DNA of 10,855 bases. Source: DASYTH01 sp035712165 (lineage in GTDB: Bacteria > Actinomycetota > Actinomycetes > Mycobacteriales > Pseudonocardiaceae). Every line of letters begins with the position of its first letter. Within the stretch, counting starts at the first letter, position 1. The notes beneath the pieces were generated by a model that ran no database searches, was not told the origin of the DNA, and saw nothing but the letters and a program-made list of their open reading frames with translations. Below, in pieces: positions 1 to 6,088 of this stretch. Position numbers and translations under genes: made by a program. Location of the stretch: contig NZ_DASTBH010000417.1 of the NCBI RefSeq assembly GCF_035712165.1, positions 1 through 10,855 on the forward strand. Reading direction: 5' to 3'.

Positions 1-1
1 T

Positions 2-1336
2 GAGTTCTCGGTCGCCGAGCACGTCGGCAAGCTGCTCGCGGCGATCGAGGAGGACGCCTCGGTGGGCGCGTTCGTGTCGGTCGCAGGTGAACAGGCGCTG
101 GCCGAGGCCGAGGCGGCCGACGAACGCATCCGCGCGCTCGGGCCGGCCGCCTGGCGGGACCGCCCGCTGCTGGGCGTCACGATCGCGGTCAAGGACCTGA
201 TCCAGACCCGCGACCTGCCCACCACCCGGGGGTCGCTGCTGGACAACCGGCGGCCCCGGGTGGACGCGCCCGCGGTGGCCCGGCTGCGCGCGGCCGGCGC
301 GATCATCGTGGGCAAGACCACCACCTCGGAGTACGGCTGGAGCACCAGCACGGTGAGCCGGGTGACCGGCCCGACCCGCAACCCGTGGGACCCCGACCGC
401 TCGGCAGGCGGGTCCAGCGGCGGGTCGGCGGCGGCGGTCGCGGCCGGGCTGTGCGCGGCGGCGCTGGGCACCGACGGGGCCGGCTCGATCCGGATTCCCG
501 CGGCGTTCTGCGGTGTGGTCGGCTACAAGCCGTCGTTCGGCCGGGTGCCCTACGTGCCGCCGTGCGCGGACCGGCTGGCCCAGGTCGGACCGATGACCGC
601 CACCGTTTCCGACGCGATGGAGCTGGCGGCGCTGATCGCCGGCGCGCATCCGCACGACCCGGACTCCGGCACCGTCGTGCTGGACACCGTGCCCCGGCCA
701 CGCGCGCTGCGGATCGCCTGGATCGAGTTTCCCGGCACCACGCCGGAGGTCGGCGCGGTCGCCGGCCGGGTCCGCACGGTGCTGACCGGACAGGGCCACC
801 GGTTGACCGCGACCGAGGTTCCGTTCGCCGATCCCTACCAGGCCATGGTGGATCTGGTCGCGGCAGGCGAGGCGGCCGGCACCCGGCACGGCGACGAGGC
901 GCGGGCCGACCCGGGACGGCTCGCGGTGGTCCGGCACGGCCGCACGCTGCGCGGCACCGCGGTCGCCCGGGCCGAGGAGGTGCGGCTCGCGCTGCGGACC
1001 ACGCTGCGCGGGGTGATGGGCCGGTTCGACCTGCTCGCCATGCCCACCGTTCCGGTGGAACCGTTCGGCGCCGGCGCGATCGCTCCGGACTGGGCGGCCG
1101 ATCCGGCGGATCTGCTCTGGCTGGCGTGGACGCCGGCCACCTACCCGTTCAACCTGACCGGCCAGCCGGCGCTCTCGCTCCCGGCCGGCCTCACGGCTTC
1201 CGGTCTCCCGGTGGGAGTCCAACTGGTCGGCCCGTTCGGCGCCGACCAGTTGGTGCTATCCACCGCCCGGAGCGTCGAGGCCGAGCTGGAACCGCTGCCG
1301 CGGCCGCCCGGTCGACCAACCGAAAGGATGCTCTAG
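2..1336 (+). CDS. Amidase (amidase-signature family), FzmO/KinK-like, 5'-truncated
   Basis: Amidase-signature serine hydrolase. The frame is open from base 2, and the residues before the first GTG (62) continue the normal family N-terminus, so the real start lies left of the window, probably by a few dozen bases. The Ser-cisSer-Lys triad is visible: Lys in AVKDLI (codon 191-193), cis-Ser in GGSSGGS (about 413), and the nucleophile Ser in TDGAGSIRIP (codon 485-487). The remainder, to VGVQLVGPFG near the C-terminus, is a full-length family body with no signal peptide, so it should be cytoplasmic. It sits 2 nt before a glutamine synthetase homologue, followed by a lyase and a GNAT. From known fosfazinomycin/kinamycin chemistry I infer that it removes the acetyl group from glutamyl-acetylhydrazine to release glutamylhydrazine. 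The family is certain. The substrate is inferred from context, since many amidases of this family act on unrelated amides. Confidence 0.9.
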   Translation, partial: EFSVAEHVGKLLAAIEEDASVGAFVSVAGEQALAEAEAADERIRALGPAAWRDRPLLGVTIAVKDLIQTRDLPTTRGSLLDNRRPRVDAPAVARLRAAGAIIVGKTTTSEYGWSTSTVSRVTGPTRNPWDPDRSAGGSSGGSAAAVAAGLCAAALGTDGAGSIRIPAAFCGVVGYKPSFGRVPYVPPCADRLAQVGPMTATVSDAMELAALIAGAHPHDPDSGTVVLDTVPRPRALRIAWIEFPGTTPEVGAVAGRVRTVLTGQGHRLTATEVPFADPYQAMVDLVAAGEAAGTRHGDEARADPGRLAVVRHGRTLRGTAVARAEEVRLALRTTLRGVMGRFDLLAMPTVPVEPFGAGAIAPDWAADPADLLWLAWTPATYPFNLTGQPALSLPAGLTASGLPVGVQLVGPFGADQLVLSTARSVEAELEPLPRPPGRPTERML

Positions 1337-1338
1337 CC

Positions 1339-2829
1339 ATGTACTCCCGGTCGTGGTCACGCCTGTACTCCGAAAGCAGCGTCGGGCGCCCGGCGTTCGT
1401 CACCGAGCTCGGCCTGTGGGACGACCGGCAGATCGAGGCGGCCGAGGCCGTCGAGCGCGCGCTGGACGACATCGACTTCGTCCGCGTGGCGTTCTGCGAC
1501 CCGCACGGCCTGGCCCGGTCCAAGACCCTGACCAGCGCCGCGTTCCGCACCGTGCTGCGCAACGGCATGGACTTCAGCCCGGGGCCGTTCATCTTCGACA
1601 CCGGACACGCGGTGGCGGTGGACTTCCTGAACAGCCCGGGCGTCGGGGTGGACGAGATCCTCGGCGCGGGCGACTTCGTCGTGGTTCCGGATCCCCTGAC
1701 GTTCCAACCACTTCCGGGCTCGGAGCCGCGCACCGCGTGGGTGCTCGGGGACGAGTACCTGCGCGACGGCACGCCGCACCCGCTGTCCACCCGCAACGTG
1801 CTGCGCCAGGTGTGCGCCCGCTACGCGGCCCGCGAGCTGGCGCCGGTGATCGGCCTGGAGGTGGAGTGGTACCTGACCCGGCGGCTGGACGGCCCGCCCG
1901 GCAACGTGGGCAACGGGTTCGGCACCCAGGGCGCGGCGCCGCGGGTCGAGCCGGTCAACGCCGGCTACCAGTTCAACCTCGACTCCTACACCGAGGCGGT
2001 GGCGCCGGTGGTCTACCCGCTGGCCATGCGGGTGCAGGAGATGGGCCTGCCGCTGCGTTCCCTCGAACACGAGTCCGGCCCGGGCCAGCTGGAGACCACG
2101 TTCGACCCGATGCTGGCCATGGACGCCGCCGACGCGATGCTGCTGTTCCGCACGTTCGTCAAGCAGGACCTGGCCCGGCAAGGGTTTCACGCGTCGTTCA
2201 TGTCGCTGCCGCGGATCGACGGGTTCGACCCGAGCGGCTGGCACCTGCACCAGTCGGTGATGGACACCCGCACCGGCCGCAACCTGTTCGCCGTGGCCGG
2301 ATCCGACGAGATGTCGCCGGACGGCAAGGCCTACATCGAGGGACTGCTGGCCCGGGCGCGGGACTTCTGCCTGCTGTCGGTGCCGACGGTCAACGGCTAC
2401 CGGCGGCTGGACCCGGCGTTCACCCTGGCGCCGACCCGGATCGGCTGGACCTACGAGGACCGCACCGCGATGCTGCGGGTGCTCGGCGGCGGTAGCTCGA
2501 CGCACATCGAGAACCGGGTCGGCGAGCCGTGCGCGAACCCGTACCTGCTGATCGCCGCGCAGCTTTTCGCCGGACTGGACGGGCTTTCCGGCAGTCCCCG
2601 GGACGAGCGCGGCAGCGGCGGCGACACTTTGCCGCAGTCGCTGCGGGAGAGCCTCACGGTGTTCCGCGCCGGCCGGGCCACCGAACTGCTCGGCGCCCCG
2701 CTGGCCGCCTGCCTGGCCAAGCTCAAGGAGAGCGAGGCGACCCGGTTCGAGGCCTGGCAGGCCGCCGAGGCGCCGCCGGCCGGGGTGGTCACCGAGTGGG
2801 AGCAGCGCGAGTACTTCGAGAACTACTGA
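1339..2829 (+). CDS. Glutamine synthetase-like ligase, FzmN/KinJ-like
   Basis: A 496-residue glutamine synthetase-superfamily ligase, which uses ATP to make gamma-glutamyl phosphate and transfers it to an amine. The start is ATG 1339, 2 nt after the amidase stop and preceded by GAAAGGA at 1322-1328; the frame further upstream is only a shadow of the amidase. The N-terminal beta-grasp domain (about 35-130) includes VRVAFCDPHGLARSK. The catalytic domain shows the metal and substrate residues: GLEVEW (E174, E176), EHESGPGQLE (E245, E252), GWHLHQS (H302, H304), NGYRRLDP and THIENRVGEPCANPY. The form is that of GS-like glutamyl-amine ligases such as gamma-glutamylpolyamine synthetases, not primary-metabolism GlnA. 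In this operon the likely acceptor is acetylhydrazine, ligated to glutamate as FzmN/KinJ does. The alternative is a PuuA-type polyamine ligase, but the neighbouring lyase and GNAT do not fit polyamine catabolism. Confidence 0.92.
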   Translation: MYSRSWSRLYSESSVGRPAFVTELGLWDDRQIEAAEAVERALDDIDFVRVAFCDPHGLARSKTLTSAAFRTVLRNGMDFSPGPFIFDTGHAVAVDFLNSPGVGVDEILGAGDFVVVPDPLTFQPLPGSEPRTAWVLGDEYLRDGTPHPLSTRNVLRQVCARYAARELAPVIGLEVEWYLTRRLDGPPGNVGNGFGTQGAAPRVEPVNAGYQFNLDSYTEAVAPVVYPLAMRVQEMGLPLRSLEHESGPGQLETTFDPMLAMDAADAMLLFRTFVKQDLARQGFHASFMSLPRIDGFDPSGWHLHQSVMDTRTGRNLFAVAGSDEMSPDGKAYIEGLLARARDFCLLSVPTVNGYRRLDPAFTLAPTRIGWTYEDRTAMLRVLGGGSSTHIENRVGEPCANPYLLIAAQLFAGLDGLSGSPRDERGSGGDTLPQSLRESLTVFRAGRATELLGAPLAACLAKLKESEATRFEAWQAAEAPPAGVVTEWEQREYFENY

Positions 2830-2838
2830 GGACAGGAC

Positions 2839-4125
2839 ATGATTCCCCGATACGCGCTGCCTGAGATGGCCGAGCTGTGGTCGGATCAGGCACGTTACGA
2901 GACCTGGACCAAAGTGGAGGTGCTCGCCACCGAGGCCCAGGTGCGGCTGGGCCGGGTGCCCGAACACGTCCTGCCCGACGTGCGGGCCGCCCGGGTGCCC
3001 CCGGCGGCCCGGGTGGCCGAGATCGAACGGGAGCGCGACCACGAGGTGCTCTCGTTCCTCGCCGCCTGGTGCGAGGACATGCCCGACGAGTCGGCCCGCT
3101 GGGTGCACTGGGGCATGACCAGCTACGACCTGGTGGACACCGCGCTGGGCCACACCATGGCCCGGTCGGCCGACCTGCTGATCGGCGCGGCGAAGCGGCT
3201 GCGCCGGGTGCTCGCCGACCGCGCGGTGGAGCACTGGCGGACCGTCTGCATAGGACGGACACACGGGGTGCACGCCGAGCCGGTCACCTTCGGGCACAAG
3301 CTGGCCCGGTTCGCCTTCGCCGTGGACCGCTCGGTCGAACGGCTCACCGCCGCCCGGGCCGTGGTGGCGGTGGGCACGATCTCCGGTTCGGTGGGCACCT
3401 ACGCGCTGATCGACCCGGCCGTCGAGCGCCAGGTGTGCGAGCGGCTCGGGCTGGGCGTGGAACCGGCGCCCAGCCAGGTGGTCGGCCGGGACCGGCACGC
3501 CCAACTGGTGTCCGCGGTGGCCATGCTCGGGTCCTGCGTCGAGCAGATCGCCCTGGAGTTGCGGTTGCTGCAGCGCACCGAGGTCGGCGAGGTGCAGGAG
3601 CGGCGCACGATCGCCTACCAGGGTTCGAGTGCCATGCCGCACAAGCGCAACCCGACGACCAGCGAGCGGCTCTGCGGACTGGCCCGGCTGCTGCGCGGGC
3701 ACGCCTACGCCGTGCTGGAGGACGTGGCGCTGTGGCACGAACGGGACCTGGCGCACTCCTCGGTGGAGCGGGTCGCGCTGCCGGACAGCCTGATGGTCGG
3801 CCACTACCAGGTGACCAAGGCGGCCGAACTGGTCGAGACGCTGGAGATCTACCCGGACCAGATGCGCTCGAACATCGACCACACCAACGGACTGGTGTAC
3901 AGCTCGGCGGTGCTGGCCGGGCTGCTCGAGGACGGGATGGAGCGGGAGAAGGCCTACCGGGTCGTGCAGGCGGCGGCGGACCGGGCCGCACGGTCCGATG
4001 TGGACTTCGCAACGGCGCTCGGCGAGCACGGCATCGACGCGGGCGAGCTGCGGCCGGAGCGGTTCCTGGCCCGGCAGGACGTGATCCTCACGCGATTGGA
4101 GACGCTTCGTGAACTGGAAGATTGA
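2839..4125 (+). CDS. Adenylosuccinate lyase-family lyase, FzmR/KinM-like
   Basis: A 428-residue member of the fumarase/aspartase superfamily, closest in look to adenylosuccinate lyase. These enzymes eliminate fumarate from N-substituted aspartates. ATG 2839 lies 9 nt after the GS stop, with an AGGAC-type site. Visible landmarks are MTSYDLVDTALG (substrate loop), IGRTHGVHAEP with the catalytic His at 142 (H145 nearby), and the signature SSAMPHKRNP at 263-272, whose first Ser is the catalytic base position. The length is normal for PurB. A housekeeping purB would not be expected between a GS-like ligase and a GNAT with 17-nt overlap. FzmR/KinM are PurB homologues that release acetylhydrazine plus fumarate from N-acetylhydrazinosuccinate, and that is the role inferred here. 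Genuine PurB function cannot be excluded from sequence alone. Confidence 0.92.
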   Translation: MIPRYALPEMAELWSDQARYETWTKVEVLATEAQVRLGRVPEHVLPDVRAARVPPAARVAEIERERDHEVLSFLAAWCEDMPDESARWVHWGMTSYDLVDTALGHTMARSADLLIGAAKRLRRVLADRAVEHWRTVCIGRTHGVHAEPVTFGHKLARFAFAVDRSVERLTAARAVVAVGTISGSVGTYALIDPAVERQVCERLGLGVEPAPSQVVGRDRHAQLVSAVAMLGSCVEQIALELRLLQRTEVGEVQERRTIAYQGSSAMPHKRNPTTSERLCGLARLLRGHAYAVLEDVALWHERDLAHSSVERVALPDSLMVGHYQVTKAAELVETLEIYPDQMRSNIDHTNGLVYSSAVLAGLLEDGMEREKAYRVVQAAADRAARSDVDFATALGEHGIDAGELRPERFLARQDVILTRLETLRELED

Positions 4126-4510
4126 GCGGGTGGACGGCGCGCTGCTGGACGTCGACGAGGTACTCTCGGTCTACCGCGAGTCGACGCTGGCGGAGCGTCG
4201 TCCGGTCGGCGACCGGGAGCGGTTCGAGGCGATGGTGCGCAACGCCAACCTGATACTGGTCTGCCGGATCGACGGGCGGATGGTCGGCATCGCGCGCAGC
4301 GTCTCCGACTTCGCCTACGTGACCTATCTTTCCGACATCGCGGTCAGCCAGGACTGCCAGCGGCAGGGCATCGGCCGCGCGCTGATCGACGCCACCCGCC
4401 AGGAGGCGCCCACCGCGAAGATCGTGCTCCTGTCCGCCCCCGCGGCCGCCGAGTACTACCCGCACATCGGCTTCACCCAGCACAACTCCGCCTGGGTGCG
4501 CAACCCTTAG
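4109..4510 (+). CDS. GNAT N-acetyltransferase, FzmQ/KinN-like
   Basis: A 133-residue single-domain GNAT acetyltransferase using acetyl-CoA. GTG 4109 overlaps the lyase gene by 17 nt and has GGAGA at 4098-4102, six bases upstream, so translation is probably coupled. The acetyl-CoA pyrophosphate loop QRQGIGRAL (84-92) follows the beta-strand YLSDIAVSQD. The C-terminal AAEYYPHIGF segment is the usual GNAT YxxxGF element. No membrane segment is present. With a PurB-like lyase, GS-like ligase and amidase in the same operon, the expected role is N-acetylation of hydrazinosuccinate, as described for FzmQ/KinN. On its own the family would not predict a substrate; the context carries that inference. 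It appears to be the last gene of the operon, since a terminator-like hairpin follows. Confidence 0.88.
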   Translation: MNWKIERVDGALLDVDEVLSVYRESTLAERRPVGDRERFEAMVRNANLILVCRIDGRMVGIARSVSDFAYVTYLSDIAVSQDCQRQGIGRALIDATRQEAPTAKIVLLSAPAAAEYYPHIGFTQHNSAWVRNP

Positions 4511-4555
4511 CCCGGCGCACGCGCGGAGTTCACCCTTCGGTGGGCTGGGCTTTTT
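4509..4555 (+). terminator. Putative rho-independent terminator after the hydrazine operon
   Basis: AGCCC at 4509-4513, starting inside the GNAT stop codon, can pair with GGGCT at 4547-4551, and a small inner hairpin CACC/GGTG (4531-4534 with 4539-4542) lies between. A run of five T follows at 4551-4555. GGGCT is also present at 4542-4546, so the register is ambiguous. The stem is short and the loop region long, making this a moderate candidate. It would separate the hydrazine operon from the downstream cassette. Confidence 0.45.
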
Positions 4556-4566
4556 CTGGGCATCGT

Positions 4567-4579
4567 GGTTGACTCAACC
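4567..4579. promoter_or_regulatory. 13-base perfect palindrome abutting the start of the cassette
   Basis: GGTTGACTCAACC is a perfect inverted repeat with six-base arms around a central C, ending one base before ATG 4581. No Shine-Dalgarno sequence is visible upstream of that ATG. The palindrome could be an operator for a repressor controlling the three-gene cassette, or a hairpin limiting translation initiation. Its function is inference. An in-frame TTG at 4569 lies inside it and is an alternative start. Confidence 0.4.
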
Positions 4580-4580
4580 T

Positions 4581-5480
4581 ATGCCCACAAAACGCCCAGC
4601 CGAGGATGAGGTGGTGGCAGCGGTCGCCCGCCTGCTGCGGCAGGGACTGCCGGTCACCCCGGCCCATGCTGAGGCCGTCCTGCTGGACCTGCGCGGGGTC
4701 GTCGCCAGGGCAGTCGATCCCGCCAATCCGTCCAGCCGAACCACGGCCCTGGACGGCACGATGCGCGGTTTGCTGGCCAGGTTTCCCGACGCACGCTACG
4801 CACGGGCAGCAAGGGCGCTGTTCGGCCTGCCGCCAGCCGCTCCGGGGTTGACCCTCACCGCGCGGCGAGACCTGGCGGCCGAGCAGGCCGGCCACGAAGT
4901 GCATCATTTCCGCAAGCGGGTCGAGCCCAAACTGATCGAGAAGGTCGCCTGGGAACTACTGGCCGACGCCGACCGATTCACCCACACGCCCATGATCGCG
5001 CCCCGGTTGGCGCCGGTCATCGTCCGCAAACCGGTCGCGGCCGACCCGTTCGCGTGGGAGCTCACCGAGCATGAGGAGCAGTTGGCTCGGTTGTGGTCGG
5101 CGCTCTATGCAGCCCACGCGGAACTACTCGCCGTCGAGCGGCTGGTCAGCATAGGCGCGAACCGGCTTGACCTGATTCATGCGGCAGTAACCGCCGCCTG
5201 GCGGTGGGCAGCCGCCCGAGCCGAGGTGATTGGCTACTCCACCGCCTACTCCCCGGACTCCGACACCTCCGTCGATGACCTCCTCGCTCTGGCCGGCTGG
5301 ACACCGGAGCTGACCGGGGCGCAGGCATCCCGGTTGACCGAAGCGGCCGCCGGGGGTGCCAGCCGAGAGCAGTTCGTCCACGCCCTGCACAACGAGACCG
5401 GGCTGGGCAGCACCTGGGTTGACCGTCTTCTCGGCTCCGACGCGATGCCGATCACTGACTCGAACGGATCACCGCAGTGA
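4581..5480 (+). CDS. Uncharacterised helical protein, first gene of a three-gene cassette
   Basis: A 299-residue soluble protein I cannot assign to a named family. It appears almost entirely alpha-helical and lacks signal peptide, membrane segments and obvious catalytic motifs. An N-terminal helical part (1-85) is followed by GLTLTARRDLAAEQ (89-102) and HHFRKRVEPKLI (about 108-119). That pattern resembles, from memory and unverified, a module in other actinobacterial hypothetical proteins. A middle helical section (about 155-225) is Ala, Trp and Leu rich, and a C-terminal helical domain (about 230-290) contains LLALAGWTPELTG. ATG 4581 is chosen because TTG 4569 would place the start inside a palindrome; neither has a clear ribosome-binding site, so a leaderless transcript is possible. 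Its stop overlaps the next start (GTGA), implying co-translation with the P-loop protein. It could be an adaptor or regulatory subunit, but that is a guess. Confidence 0.75.
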   Translation: MPTKRPAEDEVVAAVARLLRQGLPVTPAHAEAVLLDLRGVVARAVDPANPSSRTTALDGTMRGLLARFPDARYARAARALFGLPPAAPGLTLTARRDLAAEQAGHEVHHFRKRVEPKLIEKVAWELLADADRFTHTPMIAPRLAPVIVRKPVAADPFAWELTEHEEQLARLWSALYAAHAELLAVERLVSIGANRLDLIHAAVTAAWRWAAARAEVIGYSTAYSPDSDTSVDDLLALAGWTPELTGAQASRLTEAAAGGASREQFVHALHNETGLGSTWVDRLLGSDAMPITDSNGSPQ

Positions 5481-6088
5481 CCAAGATCAATTCACTTGCC
5501 GCCGCGCTGGACGCCGCGTCAGACGGCCCGCCCCGCCGTTATGTGGTCACCGGCGGCCCGTCGTCAGGCAAGGACGACCTGATCGAGCGGATCCACGCCG
5601 CGGGCATCCCCTGCATGCAGGAGGAACCCGGCCGCGAGATCTACCGCAAGCACCGCGAGCGGCTTGGCCGCCACCTCCGCCGGGAAGACCGGCGCGAGTA
5701 TTCGTTGGAGGTGCTGGAGGCATTCATCGCCGAGTACACGGGTCACACCCGCGGAATCAGGTTCTATAACAGGGGCATTCCAGACGGCTACGGCTGGGAA
5801 GGCTTCTTCGGGCTCAAACCGGCCCCGCAGTTGGAGGATGCCACCGCGCGCTATCGTTATGACGCGATCTTCGTGCTCGATCCACTTGACACCTTCGAGG
5901 ATCCGGACGACATCGTTTGGGCCAAGGACCGCGAGATTCGCCGCGTTCACGAACTGATCGTGCAGGGCTATTACGACGCCGGCTACGAGCCCGTGTTCGT
6001 CGCTCCCGACTCAGCCGACGCCCGCCTGGACTTCATCTGCGCCAACCTCCGCCTGCCCAGACCGAGCCGAGGACCGGGATCTCCTTGA
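5477..6088 (+). CDS. AAA_28-type P-loop NTPase/kinase-like protein with altered Walker A
   Basis: A 203-residue P-loop protein resembling the AAA_28 family (small nucleotide kinase-like, NadR-related ATPases). GTG 5477 overlaps the preceding stop in a GTGA arrangement. The beta-strand/P-loop YVVTGGPSSGKDD is at residues 22-34. The hydroxyl residue normally following the P-loop Lys (K32) and binding Mg is Asp33, which is unusual. Later landmarks fit AAA_28: EEPGREIYRKHRE, FYNRGIPDGYGW, a Walker B-like strand DAIFVLDPLDTFEDP, and the C-terminal pattern DREIRRVHELIVQGYYDAGYEPVFV with its lid Arg. It is likely cytoplasmic and may phosphorylate or bind a nucleotide or cofactor; no substrate can be read from the sequence. 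The TGA stop overlaps the TTG start of the synthetase-like gene, so the two products are probably made together and may act on the same molecule. Confidence 0.85.
   Translation: MTKINSLAAALDAASDGPPRRYVVTGGPSSGKDDLIERIHAAGIPCMQEEPGREIYRKHRERLGRHLRREDRREYSLEVLEAFIAEYTGHTRGIRFYNRGIPDGYGWEGFFGLKPAPQLEDATARYRYDAIFVLDPLDTFEDPDDIVWAKDREIRRVHELIVQGYYDAGYEPVFVAPDSADARLDFICANLRLPRPSRGPGSP

Noticed and set aside
385..1338. Upstream extension of the glutamine synthetase frame
   Set aside because: The residues are a frame shadow of the amidase. The ATG at 1339 with a purine-rich site matches the family N-terminus.
1357..4029. 890-codon open frame on the minus strand
   Set aside because: It is antisense to the GS and lyase genes, which have intact catalytic motifs. 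Its translation is rich in Arg, His, Gly, Val and Leu without family motifs, as expected from high-GC codon bias on the opposite strand.
2839..4125. Housekeeping purB
   Set aside because: The family signature fits, but the operon context (GS-like, GNAT, amidase) fits the acetylhydrazine-releasing homologues better. Not excluded outright.
5917..6084. Upstream extension of the synthetase-like frame
   Set aside because: It overlaps the NTPase gene in another frame and yields Arg/Pro-rich nonsense. The TTGA overlap at 6085 is a better start.
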